Notes: generated from the letters alone by a model not told the origin. A stretch of 64,000 nt of DNA from Moorena sp. SIOASIH (GCF_010671925.1 NZ_JAAHIH010000003.1:1178001-1242000); one strand, 5' to 3'; positions 56,201 through 64,000 are shown, numbered from the stretch's first letter. Numbers and translations: made by a program.

Positions 56201-57016
56201 TGCCTGGATAGAATCACCATCTGCGATCGCGTTATTGAGTCGCTTGAGAAGTACAATTCCAACACCATCACCTGGTATTGTACCCTTGGCTTTAGCATCA
56301 AAAGTTCGACAGTGTCCATCAGGAGAGAGAATCATTCCCTCTCGATATAAGTGTCCAGCTTTCTGGGGAATATGGATAGAGACACCACCAGCAAGAGCCA
56401 GATCACATTCCCCATTGAGTAAACTTTGACAAGCCATGTGGACAGCTACCAATGAGGTTGAACAAGCAGTTTGAACGTTTACTGCTGGACCTCTTAAATT
56501 TAGCTTGTAGGCGACACGAGTTGCCAGGAAATCTTTATCACTGCTAATCATTAGCTGATAGGAGTTCACTGGGTTATCAGGATCGTGGTTGGGATAAAGA
56601 TTCCTCAATAAGTAGTCGTTCATGCCAACACCAGCATAAACCCCTATTAAACCTTCATAGGTATCTGGATTATAACCACCCCTTTCTATAGTTTCCCAAG
56701 CACATTCAAGAAACAAACGTTGTTGCGGATCCATTTCTTCAGCTTCCTTGGGACTATAGCCAAAGAAATTAGCATCGAACAGATCGATGTCTGACATCAC
56801 AGCACGGGCTTTTACATAGTTAGGATTATCCAGTAATTCAGCTTTAACACCAGATTTAAGCAATTCTTGCTCTGAAAAAAAAGAGATAGATTCAACGCCA
56901 TCCTTAAGATTTTGCCAAAATTGATTGGTATCTTCAGCTTGTGGAAAACGACCAGACATGGCAATAACTGCTAGACCTAGCTCGTCTACTAAATTTTCCT
57001 CATCTTGTTGATTCAT
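50234..57016 (-). CDS. Type I PKS: KS-AT-DH-MT-KR-ACP (receives from NRPS)
   Basis: 2260 residues. KS begins within 12 residues of the start (GLAVIAMSGRFP) and is of the NRPS-accepting hybrid kind (EAEEMDPQQRLFLE, TACSTS about 184). AT (GHSVGEY about 639, HAFH about 740, malonyl). DH (HRVFNQALFP about 942, where the usual Gly of HxxxGxxxxP is Asn; second Asp in FHPALLDAAL about 1114). C-methyltransferase (LLEIGAGTGGTTS about 1427). KR (TGGMGGLG about 1862), but the catalytic Tyr position is His (GQGNHSAAN, about 2003). ACP (GMDSLTS about 2159). A C-terminal helix EVAQAVSKLEQLL is the docking end. If the KR is inactive, the unit would be an alpha-methyl beta-keto group and the DH would have no substrate. 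Confidence 0.92.
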   Translation of the reverse strand: MNQQDEENLVDELGLAVIAMSGRFPQAEDTNQFWQNLKDGVESISFFSEQELLKSGVKAELLDNPNYVKARAVMSDIDLFDANFFGYSPKEAEEMDPQQRLFLECAWETIERGGYNPDTYEGLIGVYAGVGMNDYLLRNLYPNHDPDNPVNSYQLMISSDKDFLATRVAYKLNLRGPAVNVQTACSTSLVAVHMACQSLLNGECDLALAGGVSIHIPQKAGHLYREGMILSPDGHCRTFDAKAKGTIPGDGVGIVLLKRLNNAIADGDSIQAIIKGSAINNDGSLKVGYTAPSIEGQAAVISEAHAVAGVDPETISYIEAHGTGTELGDPVEIAALTQAFQYSTQNKGFCAIGSLKSNIGHLDAAAGVAGLIKTILALKHKLLPPTLHFEQPNPKIDFVNSPLYVNTTLSEWKTNGTPRRAGVSSFGIGGTNAHVILEEAPEPIKKENSPERPVHLLTLSAKTPKALTQLVSRYHNYFETHQESAIADICYTANTGRAHFNHRLAVIASNQQELLEKLKTHQATEPVTEIFSGEVPGTRIAQVAFLFTGQGSQYVNMGRQLYETQPVFRQGIDECSQILESYLEKSLLEVIYPQNPEDIETSSLLDQTGYTQPALFAIEYALAQLWQSWGIKPDVVMGHSVGEYVAATVAGVFSLEDGLKLIAMRGQLMQKLPAGGKMVSVMASESKVRHLIIPYQERIATAAINGPESIVISGEVEAIDTIVNNLKLAGIKTKELQVSHAFHSPLMEPMLAEFEAVAKEITYSKPRISLISNITGSIADDSIATAKYWINHILQPVKFAQSMESLHQQGYKLFLEIGPKPILLGMGRQCLPEEVGVWLPSLRPGVEEWQQMLSSLGQLYVQGAKIDWLKFDQNYSRQKVALPTYPFQRKRYWLDPNNSFLKKQHWLSGKTIHPLLGKRLNCAGDQQIFQSLLGEDSPAYLSHHRVFNQALFPTTAYLEMAQAAGNYRFKTPNSVVEDLIIQQGFILPAGELISAQTIITPSDNQSYQFQIFSQQEQHNQEEPEWILHATGKIRTAQTDTIPTKVDLEKYLCSQSIEVKQHYQQYRQFGIDYGSSFQGIERLWSGENQALAEIKLPEELIAQTTDYQFHPALLDAALQLIGHVLPEVDSDQTYLPVGVEQFKVYRSPGLSLWAYASVVMPVVDSKESLTTQVTLVSPDGEIVATVKGLQVKLATQETLLRTEVESITNWLYEVEWRTKGILGRLLPPDFLLKPLEVEQKLTPSLTEVVTQVDNVRTSEIARSLEELSVDYIVQALGSMGWSYQPTESFDLEAVVQRLGIVPSQRRLFQRLLKILVEVGILKYNQQQWQVHKTLEKVNPTQQSQSLLSQYPEEAASLTLLDRCASQLGGVLRGAIDPLELVFPQGDLTTATQLYQDSSVTRVMNTIVQKTITQAIEKLPPSRGIRLLEIGAGTGGTTSYVLPHLNPNQTEYIFTDIGALFTSKAQEKFQDYRFVGYQTLDIEVDPTSQGFESHQYDVIIATNVFHATTSIKQTLSHVRQLLAPGGILVLSEATARSRLLDLIFGLLEGWWRFSDYELRPDYPLLSRQQWKEVLSETGFTQVVTLPEVEGMAEVLSEQTVIVAQSATTTNEQTKETPKGWLILADTQGIAQQLASQLRSAGEVCTLVFAGESYQQLAPEEFTINPHNPEEFEQLIEAVATKSPSLSGVVQCWTTEAGIGKTISSLELKNLSQLGCGTTLSLVQALVKAKLSQSPRLWLVTNGAQPVPSNHPVVPGVAQSTLWGMGKVIGLEHPELNCVRIDLDPQQTIEIQGNTLFQEIWSEDREDQVAWRGDGRYVARLVASPHQQAISQQQQLLSQPSTQKADATTQKPLSFREDACYLITGGMGGLGLLVARWMVDKGAKHLVLLGRCSPDDATSQKITELEMAGASVVVEKADMSDPELMTRVVHKIEQSNIPLAGVIHSAEMLSDGVLQNQIWSSFEQVMAPKVQGTWHLHQLTQNQPLDFFVLFSSAASLLGSPGQGNHSAANGFLDGLAHYRRGMGLPGLSIHWGPVAQVGEAAERGVDMRASEQGMSVLSPTQVLQSLELLMSGSDIEVGVVPIDWSAWQERVAQWSFLADWQETIQTTSEISKSEFLLKLEATAANERRSLLVAHVRSQLALLLGINHPESIALETGFFDLGMDSLTSVELRNKLQTSLDCSLPSSLAFDYPNIQSLTDYLEKIIILASDDTGAESETSEVMLDGNSFELEISKNRFSEISLLSEDEMDIEVAQAVSKLEQLL

Positions 57017-57096
57017 TTTTTTATACTTACTTGTCGTCTTAATAAAAATTTAATTGCCCAGCTATTTGGAAACTTAATTAAATACAATAAACAGAA

Positions 57097-60000
57097 TTAA
57101 TCTCTGACTTGATATCGAGAACGATGTTTTTGACGGCGTTCTAGTCTTTGTTTCATCATGCTTTTCCCTTCTTTTAAGTTATTATCACGGATATTACGTG
57201 CTTCCTTGGAATCATTGTTACTAATACTTTCACCTTTTAGATGCTGACTCAAATAATAAATAGTTGGATATTTTAAAAGAGTGACAACTTCCAGTTTTAT
57301 TTTAAATATTTCTTTAAGTTTACCACTTACCTGTATCAATAGTATAGAGTTTCCTCCTACTTCAAAAAAATTATCATAAATTCCTACTTTTTCTAGTTTA
57401 AGCACATCTTGCCAAACCTTAGCAATCTGTTGTTCTGTTTCCGATTTAGGTACGACATATTCAGTATAAGACCGATTGTTTATGTTGGGGTTGGGCAACT
57501 TTTTACGGTCTACTTTGCCATTGGGTGTTAATGGCAGGGACTCTAACAGTATAAAAGTTGATGGAACCATATACTGAGGTAGAACCTGTTCGACAAAAGT
57601 GCGTAGTTTAGGAACTAGCTGCTGAGATAATTTACGTTGTAAAGGATTGTTGCTGTAAACAGTCCAGGGTTTTTGCTGGCACTTTTCTCTAGGTAGTGGG
57701 GGTAATCCCTTATCAATTAGTGGTGATGATTTTTGCCAACATACAACATCGTAGCAATCATTGGTCTCAATATCTGACCAAGTAATGTAGATGCTATAAG
57801 CCACATTATCACCCATGCTCCAAAAGTATTCAGGATCTATCCATTTTTCTAGAGGTTTTTTTGGCAAAGCTTTTTGTATTTCTCCTACTGTAACAAATTC
57901 CTCTTTTATTGTCAAGAGTTTGTCGAATTTAACTTGTGTTTGCAGGCGTGCATTGGGAATATCTTTAATTATGAGCATTTCTGGCTGTTTTTCTGCCAAA
58001 ATTTGCTGAACAGATGGTAATGTCAGCTCCTCTTGCTGCCAATTCAACAATTGAGGATCAACTGGGGATAAAACTTCCTTTCCTACATGAATAATCACAT
58101 CATACCGGAACTTGGTAATTTCATTATTAGCATGGCCGCGCTTGAGCTGAATCTCTACCTGACTAATCTGGGGTAAATACTCCTGTAGAGCTTGGAAAAA
58201 GGCTGGATCGATTACCAGTTCCTCTTCTTCTGTTAATTTTTTTTGCACCCGCTGCCATAAATCTTCTACTGTTATATCATCGGCAGCTTGGGTCAATAAT
58301 ATATCAGTATGGAATGTTTCTAGTAGTCGTAGGCTCCGCACATCTCCGACAAAGATCACGCCACCCGGTTCCACTAGTTTGACTGCATTTTCCAAGACCC
58401 TTACTAAGTATTCAATACTAGGAAAATACTGGACAACTGAGTTGAGGATTACAGCATCGAAGGATTCTTTCTCCACGGCTTTAAAATCGTGGGCAGGTTG
58501 GTTGTAGAGTTGTACATGAGACCAATTGCCCTCCAGTGTTTTCAATTGGTGCTCGATATAAGAAATAGCTTTGTCGGAAATATCTGTACCACAATAGTTG
58601 GAAGTGTGGGGAGCAATCTCGAATAGCAACATACCAGTACCACAACCGATCTCCAGCACACGCTCAGGTTTAAAACAGAGAATTCGCTCAATTGTGTAGT
58701 CTAACCATTGACGCATCTCTTGTTCAGGAATTGGCCGACCTGTATAGCTATCTCTCCAAATAAGAGTGTTGAATTTTGAACCTCCATCAACTGTGGTTTG
58801 CTCATAGATATTATTCCTGAGTTGCTGCCACAGCAATAGTCGATCATTATGGGCTTGATTGATCGATTCACGAGAACTTGGGTCTTGACCTTGGAAGTTG
58901 GGAACGATATAGGCTATAAGCGGCTTGTCACTCAAGCGATTGGGGTCAGTAATTACTACTGCTTCTTGCACCTCTGGGTGTTTAGTCAATGTTGATTCAA
59001 TTTCTCCCAGTTCAATACGGAAACCCCGAATCTTGACTTGGTTATCAATTCGACCCAGATACTCAATATTGCCGTCAGATAAGTATCGAGCTAAATCCCC
59101 TGTTTTATACAATCTTGACTTTTGACTTTGAATTTGACTTTGCAAGTTGTCAAAAGGGTTGGGGATAAATTTCTCTTGAGTTAATTCTGGTCGGTTGAGA
59201 TAGCCACGAGCCAAACCGGTTCCACCGATATGTAGTTCTCCAGGCACCCCAATGGGGACTGGTTGCAGATAGCTGTCTAGGATATAAATTTCGGTATTGG
59301 CAATGGGACGACCAATTGGTGTAATTACATGACTATCTTCTGTTGGTTTTAGCTGATCTCCTACCTTGTAAATTGTTGACCAGATCGTAGCTTCTGTCGG
59401 ACCATAAACATTCCATACTTCCTTGCCTATCTCCAGTAATTGATGAGCCAACCGAGCAGGTAAAGCTTCACCTCCAGACAATAATTTCACATCCAACTTG
59501 TGATTTGATAAGCCTGCAGTTAACAGCATTTTCCAAGTAGCAGGCGTTGCCTGCATCACTGTTGCTCCGGATTCTAATAACTGAGGTAACAGTCTGTTGC
59601 CATCTATGGCAATTTCACGAGGGACTAATGCTACTGATGCTCCTACTATCAGTGGCAGATAAAGTTCTAATGCTGCAATATCAAATGAGATGGTAGTAAT
59701 GGCATTAAAAGTATCCAGATTAGTCAATTCCAGATAACAATTCATCGATACTAGGAAATTGACTAGAGACTGATGGTAAATTTCAACTCCTTTGGGTTTG
59801 CCTGTAGAGCCAGAAGTATAAATCACATAAGCTCGATTCTCTGGAGCAACTCCACTCACAGGATTTTGCTGAGAATGTAAAGCGATCGCTTGCCAATCAC
59901 TATCCAGACATACCGTTTTTGTCTGATGTTTTGGTAGAAGCTCTAATAATGACTCTGTTGTTAGTAATACCGGCACAGCAGCATCTTCTAACATATAAGC

Positions 60001-61854
60001 TAACCGTTCTTGCGGATAACTGGGATCAAGGGGGACATAAGCTCCTCCAGCCTTAAGTGTCCCCAAAAGTCCCACTAACATTTCTATAGAACGATCTATA
60101 CATAAACCTACTAGCACTTCTGCTATTACTTCCAAACTTTGCAGATAATGTGCTAACTGATTTGCTCGTTCGTTCAACTCTTCATAAGTCAACCGTTGAT
60201 TACCAAAAACCACTGCCACAGCATCTGGAGTTCGCTTGACCTGCTCTTCAAACAACTGATGAATACATTTATCTTGTGGATATTCCGTAGCAGTGTTATT
60301 CCATTCCCCTAGTAACTGCTGCTGTTGTGCATCCATCAATAAAGGCAGTTGCCCCACCCTTTGCTGGGGATTATTAACAATCCCTTCTAACAAAGTCTGG
60401 TAATGACTAGCCATCCTGGCAATAGTCTGTTCATCAAATAGGTCTGTATTGTATTTGAGGAATCCCACCATAGATGAGTCTTCTTCACTCATTTCTAATG
60501 TCAAATCGAACAGACTTTCATACTGAGCTAATGCCAAAGGTTCTACTTCCCATCCTGCCCAATTTACCACAGTTTTTTTCCGGCTTGATAACAGCTTTTG
60601 CACATTTTGAGCTCCTTGGAAATTTTGTAGTATAAAGTAAGCTTGAAAGAGAGGGGAGCGGCTGGAATCTTGCTCTAGCTGTAATCGCTGTACCAACAGA
60701 GAAAAGGGATAATCTTGATGGGCTAATGCCCCAATGACAGTTTGGCGCCCTTGGAGCAGGAAGTCTTTAAAACAGGGATTTCCTGACAAATTGCCCCTGA
60801 TCACGACTTGATCGACAAAGTAACCAACAATGGGGACAAACTCAGGTCTAGATCTACCATAAGTAGGAGAACCGACCAAGATATCTTCTTGACCTGTGTA
60901 ACGAGATAGAAGTATTTGAAAAGCCGCCAAGAGAACCATGTAAAGAGTAGCCTCTTCTTCCTGAGCTAGTTCTTTGAGTTGCTTAGTTAGCTTTTGAGAT
61001 AATTTGAAAGGGTAAGCAGCACCGTTATAGGTTTGTATTGGTGGTCGTGGTCGATCTGTGAGTAAATTCAACACAGGCAACTCCCCTGCAAGTTTTTGTT
61101 GCCAATACCCCCAGAGGCGCTCTCCTTCAGAACCTGCTAATAATTTCCTTTGCCAACTAACGTAATCTTGGTAACAGCAATCTATTTGAGGAAGAGATAT
61201 CTCAACACCAGCTTGTTGAGCTTTGTAGATTTCTGGTAGCTCTTTGAGGATCGAACTCATTGACCAACCATCCCAAGCGATGTGATGTATTGTCAACAAC
61301 AGGATATGGTCTCGTTGCGAGTGGCTAAACCACCTGATTCGCATTACTGGTTTTGTTTCCAGATCAAAGGGATGACGATGAGCTTGAAGAACGTTTGTGT
61401 ACAACTCATCTTCACTCCAACTCGACGCATCAATCTCCAGGAAGTCCAATTGTTGATTTTGATGTACTTTTTGAACCAGTTCTTGACCCAGTTTTGGGAA
61501 AGTGCTTCGCAGCATTGGATGGCGGGTCTTTAAAGCCTCAAAGGCTTGCTGCAAAATAGCCACATCTACCTTAGAGTAAATGCGAATGGCAAATGACAAG
61601 TTGTAAGTATAGCTCTGTGGCGCTAGTTCCCATAAAAATCTGAGACCTGTTTGACCGTATGACAGAGGATATACTTGCAATATATCTGGCTGTTCCTGGA
61701 GTAATTGTAAGATTTCAGTTTTGTGCTGCTTCAGTTGAGCAATAACATCGGGAGTTAATACCTCTTGGGAACCTCCCGTACGCAATTTTTCCCCATCACA
61801 CCATAATTTTACTCCTTTGAGAGAGATATCTTGTAAAAACTCCACTAAGTTCAT
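57097..61854 (-). CDS. NRPS: TubC dock-C-A-MT-PCP
   Basis: 1585 residues from the ATG at 61854, which has AGAGG nine bases upstream; an in-frame ATG 18 bp earlier lies outside the docking fold. TubC-type docking domain (1-58, MNLVEFLQDISLKGVKLW). Condensation domain (about 62-490, HHIAWDG about 191). Adenylation domain (about 525-960; YTSGSTGKPKG about 680; specificity region starts FDIAALELY; YGPTEATIW). A methyltransferase is inserted before the A domain C-terminal lobe (VLEIGCGTGMLLF, about 1068), the normal place for N-methylation. A10 NGKVDRKKL (about 1448) and PCP with VGGNSIL (about 1500). It should add one N-methyl amino acid and pass it to the hybrid KS downstream. The C domain demands an upstream acyl or peptidyl donor. 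Confidence 0.93.
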   Translation of the reverse strand: MNLVEFLQDISLKGVKLWCDGEKLRTGGSQEVLTPDVIAQLKQHKTEILQLLQEQPDILQVYPLSYGQTGLRFLWELAPQSYTYNLSFAIRIYSKVDVAILQQAFEALKTRHPMLRSTFPKLGQELVQKVHQNQQLDFLEIDASSWSEDELYTNVLQAHRHPFDLETKPVMRIRWFSHSQRDHILLLTIHHIAWDGWSMSSILKELPEIYKAQQAGVEISLPQIDCCYQDYVSWQRKLLAGSEGERLWGYWQQKLAGELPVLNLLTDRPRPPIQTYNGAAYPFKLSQKLTKQLKELAQEEEATLYMVLLAAFQILLSRYTGQEDILVGSPTYGRSRPEFVPIVGYFVDQVVIRGNLSGNPCFKDFLLQGRQTVIGALAHQDYPFSLLVQRLQLEQDSSRSPLFQAYFILQNFQGAQNVQKLLSSRKKTVVNWAGWEVEPLALAQYESLFDLTLEMSEEDSSMVGFLKYNTDLFDEQTIARMASHYQTLLEGIVNNPQQRVGQLPLLMDAQQQQLLGEWNNTATEYPQDKCIHQLFEEQVKRTPDAVAVVFGNQRLTYEELNERANQLAHYLQSLEVIAEVLVGLCIDRSIEMLVGLLGTLKAGGAYVPLDPSYPQERLAYMLEDAAVPVLLTTESLLELLPKHQTKTVCLDSDWQAIALHSQQNPVSGVAPENRAYVIYTSGSTGKPKGVEIYHQSLVNFLVSMNCYLELTNLDTFNAITTISFDIAALELYLPLIVGASVALVPREIAIDGNRLLPQLLESGATVMQATPATWKMLLTAGLSNHKLDVKLLSGGEALPARLAHQLLEIGKEVWNVYGPTEATIWSTIYKVGDQLKPTEDSHVITPIGRPIANTEIYILDSYLQPVPIGVPGELHIGGTGLARGYLNRPELTQEKFIPNPFDNLQSQIQSQKSRLYKTGDLARYLSDGNIEYLGRIDNQVKIRGFRIELGEIESTLTKHPEVQEAVVITDPNRLSDKPLIAYIVPNFQGQDPSSRESINQAHNDRLLLWQQLRNNIYEQTTVDGGSKFNTLIWRDSYTGRPIPEQEMRQWLDYTIERILCFKPERVLEIGCGTGMLLFEIAPHTSNYCGTDISDKAISYIEHQLKTLEGNWSHVQLYNQPAHDFKAVEKESFDAVILNSVVQYFPSIEYLVRVLENAVKLVEPGGVIFVGDVRSLRLLETFHTDILLTQAADDITVEDLWQRVQKKLTEEEELVIDPAFFQALQEYLPQISQVEIQLKRGHANNEITKFRYDVIIHVGKEVLSPVDPQLLNWQQEELTLPSVQQILAEKQPEMLIIKDIPNARLQTQVKFDKLLTIKEEFVTVGEIQKALPKKPLEKWIDPEYFWSMGDNVAYSIYITWSDIETNDCYDVVCWQKSSPLIDKGLPPLPREKCQQKPWTVYSNNPLQRKLSQQLVPKLRTFVEQVLPQYMVPSTFILLESLPLTPNGKVDRKKLPNPNINNRSYTEYVVPKSETEQQIAKVWQDVLKLEKVGIYDNFFEVGGNSILLIQVSGKLKEIFKIKLEVVTLLKYPTIYYLSQHLKGESISNNDSKEARNIRDNNLKEGKSMMKQRLERRQKHRSRYQVRD

Positions 61855-61886
61855 AGTTCTACCTCTATCCAATTATTATCTTTGAC

Positions 61887-62178
61887 GGTAAGCATTCAGT
61901 TATCAGCTATCAGCTATCAGCTATCAGCTATCAGCTATCAGCTATCAGCTATCAGCTATCAGCTATCAGCTATCAGCTATCAGCTATCAGCTATCAGCTA
62001 TCAGCTATCAGCTATCAGCTTTTGAATTAAAGAGGTAAGCATTGGTTTAATCTCAGTTCCTTGGCCGAAAGGCCAAGGAATTCATTGTATTTGGCTTTGA
62101 GTCCGTTGAACTCCTAAGCCGAATATCTTGTTTTAAGCCAAGGGCTGACAGCTGACAGCTGACGGCTGAATGCTTACC
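61887..62178. repeat. 13-bp inverted repeat enclosing 17-copy heptamer array
   Basis: Arms GGTAAGCATTCAG (61887-61899) and CTGAATGCTTACC (62166-62178). Inside are TATCAGC in about 17 head-to-tail copies (61900-62020), a perfect hairpin TTCCTTGGCC-GAAA-GGCCAAGGAA (62057-62080), and GCTGACA copies next to the right arm. The block occupies most of the only long gap in the NRPS/PKS cluster (61873-62222). Any promoter for the downstream genes must lie in or beside it; none is evident. Confidence 0.9.
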
Positions 62179-62222
62179 TTTGACGTTTCTTTTTTCCCGG
62201 CTTAAGTTGATACCCTGAATTA

Positions 62223-64000
62223 TTAATATTTGCCAAAACGGTGTCTAAAATTGGCAATTGATGTTGGTGGTAGTACATATTGTTCACAATGTAGATCGCC
62301 TGCCTCAAATTCTAATTCTTGCAGAATTTGGTAATGTAATTGAGACTGTTCTCCATCGCAAATTCCTACAGTAGGCTCCAGTTGCTCGAACTGAGATGAG
62401 AGTAAACCAGAAAAAGCACAACCCATGATCTGAAAAGGATTTGAATTAAAAATTGCTGCCTTTTGAGGATTATTCATTATCTTTTCTACAGAGGGTGGTA
62501 AATAGACTGTTGTTTTTATAGGAAATGGCGATCGCAACATTCCACCCTCACTAAACAAAATATCTTCCCGTTCCTGAAAACGCTGAATAGCTTGCTCTAC
62601 TGAAAAACAATGAGGACCAGAATCATCAACAATTAGTGTACCAGGCTTAACCTGCATAATATCTAATACATCTGCGACATTTGTAGCTCCAACAATTAAA
62701 GTAGAGTCGTAAATTTTTTCGGGAACTGTTGCTTTTGATAATGCCAAATTTATCTGACCTTTAAAATCAAATTTATGCACTAATTCTTGTTGAATATTCT
62801 CCAGAAATTCCAACTTACTATAAACGTCACAAAGAGTAATTTCTTGAGGATGTGGTAAGCATTTCAACATTAAAGGCAGTACATTCATTCCCACAGAACC
62901 TAAGCCAATAAATCCTACTTTTTCTGTACTTAAATCTCGTCCACTTTGCTCGCATATCTTCTTAATACTCAGTACAACAGCAGCACCAGTTGTTCTATGT
63001 CCAGTCGTAATTTTTGGCAAATCCTGACGATTAGCAATTGCCTTGGTAATTGCCAAACCATAATCAGTAGCAGAAGGAATTAAGCCAGTCAAAGAAACAA
63101 ATTTAGCACCAATTATTGCAGCCATTTCTAATGCTTCAATAATTACCTGTACTGTATCATCTTGATTGCTATATAAGTCAGAAATAAGAGGCAAACTTAT
63201 CAGTGCAATTCGACCCCAATTAGTCTGTTTTATAGTTGAACAAAAAGGAAGATTTTCAAAGATATTTTCAATAATATAATCTCGACTCCAACCCAACATT
63301 TCTGCATCAGATTCTCTTAAATAACCCAAGGCTGCAGCATCGACAGGATGAATTTTACCCACAGAAAATAAAGATGATAAAGAGTGAGGTTCAAATTGTA
63401 GATACTCGGAATTTTTGGTTTGTACAACTTTTTCATTTAATGTTTCCTGAACTTCATTGTTAATTGATTGAGTACTTGGATGTTGAGAGACATTTTTATT
63501 TTCTAGTAATTCTGTGATAATATTACTTAACTCATCAATTCTTGGGTGTAACAATAAAGTTTTTACTTGGAGAATAATGTTGAAATTTGTGGATATCTTA
63601 GAAACTAATTTTACTGCAGTTAGAGAATGACCTCCCAAATCAATGAAGCTATCATGTATTCCCACCTTTTCTATTCCCAACACGTCTTGCCAAATCTCTG
63701 CTAATACCTTCTCTATCTCCGTCTCAGGACCTATATACTCTGTTGACACACTACTGGCCACATCCGTTACAGGTAATGCCTTACGGTCTACTTTGCCATT
63801 GGGAGTCAGAGGTAGTTGCGACAACACCATTAACTCCGATGGGACCATATACTCTGGCAACCGCGACTCCAGATACTCTCTCAACTGCAGTCTCAGTTGC
63901 TTTCTCAACTGGGAACTCAAAGGATTATTCCCATAATGATGCCAGTTACCTCCTACAACCGATTTTTGACTCAGCGGTGTTAACACTATCCCTTCTTTTG
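62223..64000 (-). CDS. NRPS C-terminal part: A(end)-PCP-acyl-ACP-reductase-like domain
   Basis: The frame is open to the window edge. The visible part begins in the A domain C-terminal lobe (LPEYMVPSELMVL, A10 NGKVDRKALP) and a PCP (LGGHSLTAVKL, Ser near 63628). After a Ser/Asn-rich linker comes a domain of about 390 residues. It holds ITTGHRTTGAAVV, a Rossmann loop GFIGLGSVGMN (near 62905), LIVDDSGPHCF, FSEGGML and FQIMGCAFSGLLSSQFE with Cys at 62418-62420. This order parallels cyanobacterial acyl-ACP reductase (FTTGN, NADPH loop, LIDGG, NGG, and the catalytic Cys in MFACFAEA). It could reduce the PCP-bound thioester to an aldehyde. No thioesterase or SDR-type R domain is present. The text around WHHYGNNPL resembles the segment after the MT in the next NRPS, so this A domain may also contain an MT upstream. 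Confidence 0.85.
   Translation of the reverse strand, partial: KEGIVLTPLSQKSVVGGNWHHYGNNPLSSQLRKQLRLQLREYLESRLPEYMVPSELMVLSQLPLTPNGKVDRKALPVTDVASSVSTEYIGPETEIEKVLAEIWQDVLGIEKVGIHDSFIDLGGHSLTAVKLVSKISTNFNIILQVKTLLLHPRIDELSNIITELLENKNVSQHPSTQSINNEVQETLNEKVVQTKNSEYLQFEPHSLSSLFSVGKIHPVDAAALGYLRESDAEMLGWSRDYIIENIFENLPFCSTIKQTNWGRIALISLPLISDLYSNQDDTVQVIIEALEMAAIIGAKFVSLTGLIPSATDYGLAITKAIANRQDLPKITTGHRTTGAAVVLSIKKICEQSGRDLSTEKVGFIGLGSVGMNVLPLMLKCLPHPQEITLCDVYSKLEFLENIQQELVHKFDFKGQINLALSKATVPEKIYDSTLIVGATNVADVLDIMQVKPGTLIVDDSGPHCFSVEQAIQRFQEREDILFSEGGMLRSPFPIKTTVYLPPSVEKIMNNPQKAAIFNSNPFQIMGCAFSGLLSSQFEQLEPTVGICDGEQSQLHYQILQELEFEAGDLHCEQYVLPPTSIANFRHRFGKY

Noticed and set aside
61900..62020. CRISPR array or riboswitch
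   Set aside because: The unit is 7 bp with no spacers; this is a simple tandem array.
62223..63400. Standard SDR-type terminal reductase (R) domain of NRPS
   Set aside because: The typical TGxxGxxG start right after the PCP and the YxxxK motif are not present; the motif order fits acyl-ACP reductase better.

Overview
The window looks like a large-genome filamentous cyanobacterium, most likely close to Moorena (Moorea) or a related marine Oscillatoriales. Signs of this are scattered HIP1 octamers (GCGATCGC), 7-bp tandem repeats, many short palindromes of the GTTCGCGTAGCGTGGCC type, cyanobacterial signalling proteins (MASE1/PAS/GAF kinase, class III cyclases), a PEP-CTERM protein, and a giant hybrid NRPS/PKS locus. 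The assignment is by resemblance; no rRNA is present.

Region 1 (1-8 kb): the N-terminal part of a DHH phosphoesterase, an HNH endonuclease, a response regulator-PAS-adenylate cyclase and a five-sensor histidine kinase without its own receiver, which may be the cyclase's partner. A small membrane protein follows. Region 2 (8-13 kb): a repeat-rich stretch, then a SucD-like/SucC-like pair whose catalytic signatures are almost all missing. Between the pair, on the other strand, is a GC-rich folded segment resembling HEARO/IscB omega RNA. An orphan TnpB follows. Region 3 (13-24 kb): a single-pass membrane protein, an IS200-derived relic, a tandem pair of M16 peptidases (one active-site, one not), a peptidoglycan-binding protein, a PEP-CTERM protein and a Cache-HAMP-kinase-REC-cyclase whose phosphoacceptor His is Gln. 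Region 4 (24-30.8 kb): an ISAs1-family element with intact ends and 8-bp target duplication but a frameshifted transposase, a tRNA 2-selenouridine synthase, a promoter/terminator-bounded candidate RNA, a secreted choloylglycine-hydrolase-family enzyme, several MITE-like palindromic repeats and a small methyltransferase.

Region 5 (30.8-64 kb), all on the minus strand: a type I PKS/NRPS cluster that continues beyond the right edge. In transcription order: (i) the C-terminal part of an NRPS (A end-PCP) fused to a Rossmann domain resembling cyanobacterial acyl-ACP reductase; (ii) TubC dock-C-A-MT-PCP; (iii) KS-AT-DH-MT-KR-ACP; (iv) KS-AT-MT-KR-ACP; (v) KS-AT-KR-ACP; (vi) KS-AT-KR-ACP-KS-AT-ACP-TE. 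All five ATs carry the malonyl-type HAFH motif. If colinear, proteins ii-vi add one N-methylated amino acid and five malonate units to an upstream acyl/peptidyl chain, with two possible methyl branches or one branch plus an O-methyl, and release by a thioesterase. Proteins v and vi share nearly identical stretches of more than 2 kb, pointing to recent duplication or gene conversion.

The most unusual items are the reductase-tailed NRPS, the catalytically stripped SucCD pair, the two candidate structured RNAs, and short palindromic repeats that sit in frame inside kinase, cyclase and tnpB genes.
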